Origin: an uncultured Peptococcaceae bacterium
Lineage (GTDB): Bacteria > Bacillota > Peptococcia > Peptococcales > Peptococcaceae
Length of the DNA: 40,871 nt
Assembly (NCBI GenBank): GCA_938044045.1
Contig: CALIQN010000073.1
Location: forward strand, 1 to 40,871
Reading direction: 5' to 3'
Under the pieces are notes generated by a model, which was not told the origin of the DNA, made no database searches, and saw only the letters and a program-made list of their open reading frames with translations. Within the stretch, counting starts at the first letter, position 1. Every line of letters starts with the position of its first letter. Positions 32,244 to 40,091 of this stretch are shown piece by piece. The position numbers were made by a program, and so were the translations under genes.

Positions 32244-33041
32244 ATGCAAAAAGAAAAATTAGATCAAGTCATAGCGTACATCAAAGAGAATTATAGCATG
32301 CCTTGTATCAATCTTGAATTTGTGGAAAAAGAAAATTTGAGTTTAACAGAAAGTAAGATAGGAGGGCTACCTTACTTACCAGAAGATCAAAAACAACCAG
32401 AAGATAAAGAAGGCAATCTCTTGTATCTTTTGGCACAGATTAATTGCGCAGACCTGCCAGCAAATGATATCTATCCTGAGGCAGGTTTGGTACAGTTTTG
32501 GATTCGTGATGATGACTTGATGGGACTTGATTTTGATGCGCCAGATGCTCAAGATACTTGGCGTATTCGCTATTATGAAACAGTTGATCCTTATCTTAGT
32601 GAGGAAAGTGTCAAAGCAAGATATAAAGATGATTACACTTACATGCCACTAGACAGAGGATTGGCTTATGGCCTTTCTTTTTCAGAAGGTATTGATAGTC
32701 CGCTAACTTCCTATGAGTTCCAAGAAAAATACATTGTGGAGGCTTGGAATACCCTATTTCCTGAAGAAATAAGAGAAGACTATTATGATGACTTCTCTGA
32801 TGAAGAAATGGATTATATCATGGAGGCTGGCGATTTTGGTGGACATAAAATTGGTGGCTATCCAAGCTTTACCCAATCGGATCCAAGAAGAGAAGATGAG
32901 TATGAAACCCTCTTACTTCAAATCGACACAGATTTAGATCTCATGTGGGGAGATAGTGGCATAGGTAATTTCTTTATTCAGACGAAGGATAAGAAAACAG
33001 GTAACTTTACTAAGGCGCTCTATAACTGGGATTGCTATTAA
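32244..33041 (+). CDS. DUF1963 (YwqG-like) protein
   Basis: A 265-residue acidic protein. IGGLPYLPE near residue 38, LLAQINCADLP, GLVQFWIRDDD, and the C-terminal HKIGGYPSFTQSDPR...LLQIDTD....WGDSGIGNFFI pattern match the DUF1963/YwqG family. Function is unknown; some members lie beside toxin-immunity genes. AAAGGGG precedes the start. It follows ppaC by 28 bases with no terminator and is followed closely by the next gene, so a shared transcript is likely. Confidence 0.85.
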   Translation: MQKEKLDQVIAYIKENYSMPCINLEFVEKENLSLTESKIGGLPYLPEDQKQPEDKEGNLLYLLAQINCADLPANDIYPEAGLVQFWIRDDDLMGLDFDAPDAQDTWRIRYYETVDPYLSEESVKARYKDDYTYMPLDRGLAYGLSFSEGIDSPLTSYEFQEKYIVEAWNTLFPEEIREDYYDDFSDEEMDYIMEAGDFGGHKIGGYPSFTQSDPRREDEYETLLLQIDTDLDLMWGDSGIGNFFIQTKDKKTGNFTKALYNWDCY

Positions 33042-33054
33042 TAGAAGGTGTATG

Positions 33055-33552
33055 ATGAAAATAAGTTTACAACAAGTGATTTATCTGATTAGTGTTTTAA
33101 ATTCAAAGTATGATAAATTGGCAAATGAAGTAGGCTATGAGTATCTTTTTCCTTTAAAGATTAATGATGAAGTTTTAGATAATCAGGAAAAAAAAGCGCA
33201 AATGCAAGAAGATATTCTTGCCCTAGAGGTTATTGGAAAGGATATCCTAACCCTTAAGAAGGCACTAGGTGATGCTAATCATGCCCTAAGAGAAGACAAC
33301 ACTAGTCTCTATCTTTTACTAGAAGAGGTTAAATTAAAACGTAACTTGCTTGCACGTATGGAAAATGCCCTCACAGGACATAGAAAAGAAGTGGTTTCTG
33401 GTGTGGGTGTCATCACCTATGGTGTGCTCAATGAAAGTTTGATACGTACAAAACTTGATGGACTTGAAAAAGAGGTCAATGGTTTGTCTGAAAAAATTGA
33501 CAGGATTAATAGCACAACCTTAATTGATGTTGAGTTAATAGGAGAGTATTAA
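33055..33552 (+). CDS. coiled-coil protein, possibly DIP1984/septicolysin-like
   Basis: A 165-residue protein, largely helical, with charged heptad-like runs at about 50-85 and 125-155 (LDGLEKEVNGLSEKIDRIN). Two adjacent ATGs exist; the second (33055) has better spacing from GAAGGTG. The order (N-terminal helix, LLEEVKLKRNLL....., GVGVITYGVLNE, then LE.EVN.LSEKIDRIN) has a faint similarity to DIP1984-type proteins; I am not sure of it. No signal peptide or catalytic motif is seen. It likely shares the DUF1963 transcript. Confidence 0.6.
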   Translation: MKISLQQVIYLISVLNSKYDKLANEVGYEYLFPLKINDEVLDNQEKKAQMQEDILALEVIGKDILTLKKALGDANHALREDNTSLYLLLEEVKLKRNLLARMENALTGHRKEVVSGVGVITYGVLNESLIRTKLDGLEKEVNGLSEKIDRINSTTLIDVELIGEY

Positions 33553-33576
33553 AAAATTTTGGTAGATAGTCGGATA

Positions 33577-33736
33577 TTTTTTGTTCAAGAAACAAAAAAA
33601 TCATCGAACGAAAACGTGTGACGTTTTACTTTTTTATTACGACTTAGAAAAAACGAACGGTAGAGTTTAAATTATAGTCTGACTGTCTGGGGCAAATATT
33701 TGCCAAAAATTGGGGAGGAATTTTGCCTTTGTCCCC
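33577..33736. other. hairpin-rich intergenic region, possible small RNA
   Basis: The 314 bases without a gene between 33553 and 33866 hold several inverted repeats: TTTTTTGTT/AACAAAAAA (33577-33599); AAAACGT/ACGTTTT followed by T (33611-33635, terminator-like, likely ending the operon before it); the perfect palindrome GGCAAATATTTGCC (33691-33704); and a possible long-range stem of GGGGCAAA (33689-33696) with TTTGTCCCC (33728-33736). No strong promoter was found. It does not match a riboswitch or RNA class I know. Confidence 0.4.
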
Positions 33737-33742
33737 CTTTTT

Positions 33743-33775
33743 AATAGGCAAGCCTTAGGGCTTGCCTATTTTATT
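33743..33775 (+). terminator. second terminator in the 33553-33866 region
   Basis: AATAGGCAAGCC / GGCTTGCCTATT with TTAG loop and TTATT tail, 108 bases downstream of the first terminator-like hairpin. Confidence 0.75.
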
Positions 33776-33866
33776 GGTAGTGTTTAAGTCGATTTTAAAG
33801 AGAAATGATGAGATGATGTAGAGAAGCGTTAGGCCATTAAAAACATCATAAAAAGGAGTCAGTGTG

Positions 33867-34289
33867 ATGAATTTAGAAAAATATAAGGTTTTTTATGAAA
33901 AATTTTTAGCCTCTGCTATGGCAACTTGGCTGAAATTTATTTTAGCCGTTTTGGCACTGGGGCATCTTTGTTTTCTGAGTAAGGGTATCCAAAACGTTTT
34001 GCCAGAAGTGTTGTTGAAATATTTTATCTATGGGACACCTATCGTCTTAGTGGTGATTTTTGTAATGAGTACATACTGTTATAAGAGTTATTGGTTAAAT
34101 TCACTGGTGCTATTTTTGATTGTGGTTTTTATGTTTACCAGTAATGTCGCCCTTGTCGCTTTACAAGAAGAAAGTTTAGCCCATACCTATATGGGTTTGG
34201 TTGGTGCTTTTACTTTATTTGGGATTATCAATTATATTAGAACCTATCCCGTCAAAAATGCGTCTGAAAAGCAAAGCGATCAAGGGTAA
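33867..34289 (+). CDS. small membrane protein with four helices, unknown function
   Basis: A 140-residue protein from the ATG at 33867, eight bases after AAAGGAG. Hydrophobic segments lie at about residues 20-40, 50-67, 75-97 and 107-124. The N-terminus is charged (NLEKYKVFYEKF) and the C-terminus is a short polar tail. No family is recognised. It is convergent with uvrA. Confidence 0.7.
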   Translation: MNLEKYKVFYEKFLASAMATWLKFILAVLALGHLCFLSKGIQNVLPEVLLKYFIYGTPIVLVVIFVMSTYCYKSYWLNSLVLFLIVVFMFTSNVALVALQEESLAHTYMGLVGAFTLFGIINYIRTYPVKNASEKQSDQG

Positions 34290-34319
34290 GATGAAAAAAT
34301 TAAATGATGGGTAAATAAA

Positions 34320-34357
34320 AAAAGCTTGTTTCCTCAATGACTAGGAAACAAGCTTTT
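34320..34357 (-). terminator. terminator of uvrBA
   Basis: AAAAGCTTGTTTCCT / AGGAAACAAGCTTTT, with the long T run on the minus strand; it may also end the membrane protein gene on the plus strand. Confidence 0.9.
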
Positions 34358-34378
34358 GTGCTTTCTGAAGGTAATTTT

Positions 34379-37234
34379 TTAAACTTCTTTTTCTGTTGCA
34401 GGGGCATTATCGAGGAGCTTTTTAAGGTAGTGACCAGTATAGCTGGTTTGATGTTGTGCGATTTCTTCTGGCGTGCCTTGAGCAATGATTTTTCCGCCAC
34501 CATCACCACCTTCTGGACCAAGATCAATGATGTAATCAGCACATTTGATCACATCAAGATTGTGTTCGATGATAAGCATGGTTTCACCACTGGAGACAAG
34601 ACGGTCAATGATGGTGAGGAGCTTTTTAATATCTGCAGAATGTAGACCGGTGGTAGGTTCATCGAGAATATAGAGGGTTTTACCCGTCGGTCTTTTGGCG
34701 AGTTCACTAGCGAGTTTGATTCTTTGCGCCTCGCCTCCTGAAAGGGTGGTGGCTGCTTGACCTAAGCGAATATAGCCCAAACCGACATCTTGGATGGTCT
34801 TGATTTTGTTGTAAACTTTAGGGATATTAGCAAAAAATTCTACAGCCTCATCAACGGTCATCTCTAGGACGTCGCTGATGGTTTTACCCTTGTAGTGGAC
34901 TTCAAGGGTTTCTTTATTGTAGCGTTTGCCCTTACAGACTTCACAAGGCACATAGACATCAGGTAAAAAGTGCATTTCTATTTTTAAGATACCATCACCC
35001 TTACAAGATTCACATCGTCCACCCTTGACGTTGAAACTGAAGCGACCAGGCTTGTAGCCACGCATTTTGGCTTCGTTGGTTTGGCTGAACAATTCACGAA
35101 TGCCATCAAAAGCACCTGTATAGGTGGCTGGATTGGAACGAGGGGTACGCCCTATAGGACTTTGATCAATGGAGATAATTTTATCGATCTGCTCAATACC
35201 TTCTAGGCTTTTGTATTTTGCAGGGATGGCTTTGCTTTGAGGGTAGAGCTTACGCTCAATGGCTTTTTTAAAGATTTCATTGACCAAGGTGGACTTACCT
35301 GAACCACTCACGCCAGTCACACAGGTAAAACAACCAAGGGGTACGGTGAATTTGACATTTTTAAGGTTATTGGCACTGGCACCCTTTAGCGTCAATACAC
35401 GTTTTTTGTCAATTGGGCGGCGATGCGCTGGTACAGGAATACTTTCACGACCGGAGAGATAGGCACCTGTGATTGAACGTTCACTTTTCATGATGTCAGA
35501 GACACTGCCACAAGCAACGACCTCACCACCATGCTCCCCTGCATAAGGGCCAATATCGACAATATAGTCACTAGCACGAATGGTATCTTCATCGTGTTCA
35601 ACAACAATAACAGTGTTGTCCAAGTCTCTTAAATGTTTTAGGGTTTCAATGAGTTTATCGTTATCCCTTTGATGCAAGCCGATACTAGGCTCATCAAGGA
35701 TATAAAGCACACCGGTAAGCCCTGAACCAATCTGGGTAGCCAAGCGAATACGCTGACTTTCTCCACCGGAGAGGGTGCCGGATGTACGTGAAAGGGTGAG
35801 GTAGGTCAGGCCGACATTGTTTAAAAAGCTCAGTCTGGCTTTGATTTCCTTGATGATTTGTTTGGCGATGAAAGCCTTGCGCTCATCAAGTTTAGCATTT
35901 TCAAAAAAATAAAGGGCCTCTTGGATGGTCATATCAGTGATCGTGGCAATAGATTGTCCCGAAAATTCTACCGCTAAGGCTTCTTTTCGGAGTCTTTTGC
36001 CCTTACAATTAGGGCAAGGATGGCTTACCATATATTTTTCAATTTCTTCACGCACATCTTCTGAGCTTGACTCTTGGTAACGACGTTTAAAATTGCTAAT
36101 CAGTCCCTCGTAAACCGTCTCATGTTCTTGTTGATTTTTGAAAAGATTGGTATAGGAAAAGCGAATGGTTTCTTGGCTACCACCATACAAAATGGCATTT
36201 TTTTGCACCTCGCTTAATGCTTCCCAAGGGGTATTGAGGTCAATATTTTCAAGCTTGGCAAAGGCAAAAAGCCTACGTTGGTAAAAGTTACTGACGCCAT
36301 TTTTAGACCATGGGGCGATGGCGCCCTCATTTAAGGTTAATTTGGGATTAGGAATTAAGAGATTGACATCAAGTGCCATCTGATGCCCCAAACCATCGCA
36401 ATGGGGGCAAGCCCCTAAAGGACTATTGAAAGAAAAAAGTTGTGGGCTGAGTTCTGGTAAAGAAATATTGCACTTAGGGCAGGCAAAATGCTCACTAAAG
36501 GAGAGCATTTTTTCGCCATTGACTTCTACCATAGCAAAACCATCAGCCATCTCTAGGGCAATTTGTAAGGAATCACTAAGACGTGACTGGATACCATCTT
36601 TTAGCTTGATACGGTCAACGACAACCTCGATGGTATGTTTTTTTGTCTTGCTTAAGGTAATGTCTTCACTTAATTCTTGCATCTCTCCATTGACACGTAC
36701 ACGGATAAAACCATTTTTTCTCAAATCATCAAAGATTTTTTTAAATTCCCCTTTGCGATTAGTGATGATGGGCGAGAGAATGACCAGACGACTGCCCTCT
36801 TCTTCTCTTAGGATTTGTTCAACCATTTGGTCAATGGATTGCTTGCTAATCACATCACCACATTCAGGGCAATGGGGGGTACCGACACGAGCATAGAGCA
36901 AACGTAGATAATCGTAGATTTCTGTCACCGTACCGACAGTAGAGCGTGGATTTTTGCTGGTGGTTTTTTGGTCAATGGAGATGGCTGGGGATAAACCACT
37001 GATTTCATCAACTTCTGGTTTATCCATTTGCCCCAAAAATTGGCGAGCATAAGAAGAAAGGGACTCCACATAGCGTCTTTGTCCTTCGGCATAGATGGTT
37101 TCAAAAGCTAGGGAACTCTTGCCGGAACCAGATAAACCTGTCATGGTCACAAGCTTTCCTCTAGGGACTTCAAGATCAATATTTTTTAGGTTATGAACCC
37201 GTGCACCTTTTATTACGATTTTTTTATTATCCAA
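34379..37234 (-). CDS. uvrA: excinuclease ABC subunit A
   Basis: A 951-residue UvrA, the damage-recognition ATPase of nucleotide excision repair. It has two ABC ATPase modules with Walker A GLSGSGKSSLAF near residue 31 and GVSGSGKSTLV near 640, both LSGGE signatures, and zinc-binding CPECG, CPNCKGKR and CESCKGDG motifs. It starts at TTG (37234), with AAAGGAGG five bases upstream; the following sequence DNKKIVIKGARVHNLKNI is the standard start. It follows uvrB by 15 bases in the usual uvrBA order. Confidence 0.97.
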   Translation of the reverse strand: MDNKKIVIKGARVHNLKNIDLEVPRGKLVTMTGLSGSGKSSLAFETIYAEGQRRYVESLSSYARQFLGQMDKPEVDEISGLSPAISIDQKTTSKNPRSTVGTVTEIYDYLRLLYARVGTPHCPECGDVISKQSIDQMVEQILREEEGSRLVILSPIITNRKGEFKKIFDDLRKNGFIRVRVNGEMQELSEDITLSKTKKHTIEVVVDRIKLKDGIQSRLSDSLQIALEMADGFAMVEVNGEKMLSFSEHFACPKCNISLPELSPQLFSFNSPLGACPHCDGLGHQMALDVNLLIPNPKLTLNEGAIAPWSKNGVSNFYQRRLFAFAKLENIDLNTPWEALSEVQKNAILYGGSQETIRFSYTNLFKNQQEHETVYEGLISNFKRRYQESSSEDVREEIEKYMVSHPCPNCKGKRLRKEALAVEFSGQSIATITDMTIQEALYFFENAKLDERKAFIAKQIIKEIKARLSFLNNVGLTYLTLSRTSGTLSGGESQRIRLATQIGSGLTGVLYILDEPSIGLHQRDNDKLIETLKHLRDLDNTVIVVEHDEDTIRASDYIVDIGPYAGEHGGEVVACGSVSDIMKSERSITGAYLSGRESIPVPAHRRPIDKKRVLTLKGASANNLKNVKFTVPLGCFTCVTGVSGSGKSTLVNEIFKKAIERKLYPQSKAIPAKYKSLEGIEQIDKIISIDQSPIGRTPRSNPATYTGAFDGIRELFSQTNEAKMRGYKPGRFSFNVKGGRCESCKGDGILKIEMHFLPDVYVPCEVCKGKRYNKETLEVHYKGKTISDVLEMTVDEAVEFFANIPKVYNKIKTIQDVGLGYIRLGQAATTLSGGEAQRIKLASELAKRPTGKTLYILDEPTTGLHSADIKKLLTIIDRLVSSGETMLIIEHNLDVIKCADYIIDLGPEGGDGGGKIIAQGTPEEIAQHQTSYTGHYLKKLLDNAPATEKEV

Positions 37235-37249
37235 GGTGACCTCCTTTAG

Positions 37250-39223
37250 TTACTTTGTATTATCGTTTTCAAGACGGGCGATTTCATCACGTAATTCGGC
37301 TGCCAGTTCAAATTCTAGGTTTTTGGCGGCCTGTTTCATCGCACGTTTAAGGGTTTCAAGATGAAGTTTACGTCCTTTTTTATCCAGTGGCACTTCTTTA
37401 GTGAGTGTCGGTATCTCAGAAACCTCTTGGGTTGCCTTTATTTCTTCGGCAACTTTTTTTAGAATGGTTTTTGGGGTGATGCCATGGGCTTGGTTGTAGG
37501 CTTCTTGCAAGGTACGGCGGCGTGAGGTTTCCTCGATTGCAACTTTCATGGAGTCGGTAATTTTATCGGCATAGAGGATGACACGACCGTTGGCGTTACG
37601 TGCCGCACGTCCAATGGTCTGAATCATGGAACGTTCCGAACGTAAAAAGCCTTCTTTGTCAGCATCAAGAATGAGGACAAGGGAGACTTCTGGTAGGTCT
37701 AAGCCTTCTCTCAATAGGTTTATCCCCACAAGCACATCAAAGGTCCCCAAACGCAAATCACGAATGATATTCATGCGTTCTAACGTCTTAACTTCCGAAT
37801 GAAGATAACGCACTTTGATATTGAAGTTGGCAAGGTAGTCTGTCAGGTCTTCTGCCATTTTTTTGGTTAAGGTGGTGATTAGGACACGTTCTCCTTTTTT
37901 GGTGGTTTCGGTGATTTCATCTAAAATATCATCGATTTGTCCTTCGATAGGACGCACTTCTACCAGTGGGTCAAGGAGACCTGTTGGACGAATAACTTGT
38001 TCCACAACTTGCATGGCAGTTTCTTTTTCATACTTACCTGGTGTGGCTGAGACATAGATGGTCTGCTTAGTCAGATGCTCAAATTCATCAAAACGCAAAG
38101 GACGATTGTCAAGGGCAGAGGGGAGACGGAAACCGTGCTTGACAAGGTTTTCTTTTCTCGCCCTATCCCCTGCATACATACCTCCAACTTGAGGGACAGC
38201 GACATGACTTTCATCAATAAAGAGGATGAAATCCTCAGGAAAAAAGCCTAAGAGGGTATCCGGTGTCGAATTGGCAGGTCGTCCTGAAAGGGGTCTGGCA
38301 TAATTTTCTACCCCGGAGCAAAAGCCGACTTCAGTCAACATCTCAAGGTCGTAGCGTGTACGTTGCTCTATCCGTTGGGCTTCTAAAAATTTATCTTCTG
38401 ATTTAAAATAGGCAATTTGTTCTTCGAGTTCTTCTTCAATGGCAGTGATAGCTGTTTTTAGTGTTTCTGGATCAGTGGCATAGTGGGTGTTTGGATAAAT
38501 AGAGATATGCTCTCTTTTACCGGTAATCTTGCCAGTTAGGCGATCCACTTCACTAATGGCGTCAATTTCGTCCCCGAAAAGCTCTAGGCGAATGACCTTA
38601 TCGCTACTGGATGGGGGCAAGATTTCAATGACATCACCACGCACACGAAAGGTACCTCGTTTGAGTTCTAGGTCGTTGCGTTCAAACTGAATTTCAATGA
38701 GTTTTCTTAAAATATCCTCTCTTTGCATTTCTTGACCAAGGCGAAGGGAAAGGACTTGGTTTTTGTAAAATTCAGGTGACCCTAAACCGTAAATACAACT
38801 GACAGAAGCAATGATAATGACATCACGACGTTCGAGCAAAGCAGCTGTTGCCGAGTGGCGAAGTTTTTCAATTTCATCATTAATTTGGGCATCTTTTTCG
38901 ATATAGGTATCTGTAGACGCCACATAGGCTTCTGGTTGATAATAATCATAGTAGCTGACAAAGTATTCGACAGCATTATTAGGAAAAAAAGCTTTAAATT
39001 CATTATAAAGCTGAGCGGCTAAAGTCTTATTAGGTTCTAAAATGAGGGCAGGGCGGTTGGCTTTGGCAATGATATTTGCCATGGTAAAGGTTTTACCAGA
39101 ACCAGTCACACCAAGAAGAATTTGCTTAGGGTAGCCAAGATTTAAGCCCTCAACTAGGGCATCAATAGCTTGAGGTTGATCACCTGTAGGCGAAAAGTCG
39201 CTGATGAGTTCAAATTGGTTCAT
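37250..39223 (-). CDS. uvrB: excinuclease ABC subunit B
   Basis: A 657-residue UvrB helicase-like protein. Walker A GVTGSGKT near residue 39, the beta-hairpin region (YYDYYQPEAY) near 93-102 that clamps damaged DNA, DESH box, the C-terminal helicase motif QTIGRAARN, and the C-terminal UVR domain (LKRAMKQAAKNLEFELAAELRDEI) are all present. The ATG at 39223 follows AAAGGAG. It is transcribed with uvrA. No SOS (LexA) box is evident in the 87 bases shared with divergent comF, though TATGTA/TACATA lies at 39238-39257. Confidence 0.97.
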   Translation of the reverse strand: MNQFELISDFSPTGDQPQAIDALVEGLNLGYPKQILLGVTGSGKTFTMANIIAKANRPALILEPNKTLAAQLYNEFKAFFPNNAVEYFVSYYDYYQPEAYVASTDTYIEKDAQINDEIEKLRHSATAALLERRDVIIIASVSCIYGLGSPEFYKNQVLSLRLGQEMQREDILRKLIEIQFERNDLELKRGTFRVRGDVIEILPPSSSDKVIRLELFGDEIDAISEVDRLTGKITGKREHISIYPNTHYATDPETLKTAITAIEEELEEQIAYFKSEDKFLEAQRIEQRTRYDLEMLTEVGFCSGVENYARPLSGRPANSTPDTLLGFFPEDFILFIDESHVAVPQVGGMYAGDRARKENLVKHGFRLPSALDNRPLRFDEFEHLTKQTIYVSATPGKYEKETAMQVVEQVIRPTGLLDPLVEVRPIEGQIDDILDEITETTKKGERVLITTLTKKMAEDLTDYLANFNIKVRYLHSEVKTLERMNIIRDLRLGTFDVLVGINLLREGLDLPEVSLVLILDADKEGFLRSERSMIQTIGRAARNANGRVILYADKITDSMKVAIEETSRRRTLQEAYNQAHGITPKTILKKVAEEIKATQEVSEIPTLTKEVPLDKKGRKLHLETLKRAMKQAAKNLEFELAAELRDEIARLENDNTK

Positions 39224-39310
39224 AATTCTATCTCCTTTATGTATCATTTGCTACATACCCAAATGAAGCTTTTTGTAATTACTAAGGCAAGATGAGAAAG
39301 GGGGCTATAA

Positions 39311-40003
39311 ATGCTCAAAACAGTATTATCATGGTTTTTTCCAGAGCCAAGTATGTGCGTACTCTGTCAAAAGCCTTTGACGGCTTTAGGTTTATGTCCA
39401 ACATGCCAAGCCTATTTTAAATGTAGAAAAGAGGCGCTAGGTCATTGCGGGCGTTGTCATACTTTTGGGCGTCAAGTAAATCTTTGTGATAATTGTCGCA
39501 AGTGGCCAAAGGATTTTTTAAAAGTTCATGCCCTCTACCCTTATGAAAAAGAAGTCAGAGAAGCACTGAAAAAGATAAAGTATCACCACGAACCCTGGCG
39601 AGGGGAAGCCATGGGCAAGCTTTTAGCGTCCCTTGTACCAGAGGGGGATTGGGTTCTTATCCCTATCCCTTTGCACCGTAGTAAGGAAAAAGAGAGGGGA
39701 TATAATCAAAGCCTTTGTTTGGCAAAAGGTATAGCAGAAATCAAAGAAATGAAAATTTATACAAAGGTCTTGTATCGCAGGAAAAAAACAAAAGTACAGG
39801 CAGGACTAAGCTATTATGCACGACAAGAAAATATCAAAAATGCTTTTAGCATACAAAATGAAGGCTTGATTGCTGGAAAGAATGTGCTTTTGATAGATGA
39901 CATTATGACAACAGGTGTGACCTTAGCAGTAGCGAGCAAGGTGCTTTATGCCCATGGGGCAAAGAAAGTTGAGGCGGTAGTTTTTGCCAGTGGTATTCAT
40001 TAA
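39311..40003 (+). CDS. comF: ComF-family phosphoribosyltransferase-like protein
   Basis: A 230-residue ComF/ComFC protein. An N-terminal zinc region carries CVLC, CPTC, CGRC and CDNC pairs (residues 15-66). The phosphoribosyltransferase domain has PIPLHRSKEKERGYNQS near 120-136 and the PRPP-binding loop LLIDDIMTTGVTL near 196-208. ComFC takes part in DNA uptake in transformable species; in others its role is unclear. AAAGGGGG precedes the start. It is divergent from uvrB, and no comFA is next to it. The tandem ARG-box-like sites start 10 bases after its stop. Confidence 0.9.
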   Translation: MLKTVLSWFFPEPSMCVLCQKPLTALGLCPTCQAYFKCRKEALGHCGRCHTFGRQVNLCDNCRKWPKDFLKVHALYPYEKEVREALKKIKYHHEPWRGEAMGKLLASLVPEGDWVLIPIPLHRSKEKERGYNQSLCLAKGIAEIKEMKIYTKVLYRRKKTKVQAGLSYYARQENIKNAFSIQNEGLIAGKNVLLIDDIMTTGVTLAVASKVLYAHGAKKVEAVVFASGIH

Positions 40004-40013
40004 AATAAAAATA

Positions 40014-40051
40014 TGAATTTTTATAAAATAATATTGAATTTTTATGCAAAA
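40014..40051. promoter_or_regulatory. tandem ARG-box-like operator
   Basis: TGAATTTTTATAAAA (40014-40028) and TGAATTTTTATGCAAAA (40035-40051) lie 21 bp apart, the usual spacing of ArgR boxes. The second matches the Bacillus AhrC consensus TGAAT-WWWW-ATKCAA completely. It overlaps the -35 box and spacer of the promoter that follows. Confidence 0.65.
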
Positions 40052-40062
40052 CCTTGTATACT
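40034..40062 (+). promoter_or_regulatory. promoter of the amino-acid binding protein gene
   Basis: TTGAAT at 40034-40039, 17-base spacer, TATACT at 40057-40062; start near 40069. Confidence 0.8.
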
Positions 40063-40091
40063 GTGAAAAATGATACAGGAGGTAGGACATC

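Noticed and set aside
39224..39310. LexA box before uvrB
   Set aside because: No CGAAC...GTTCG-type sequence was found in the shared intergenic region.
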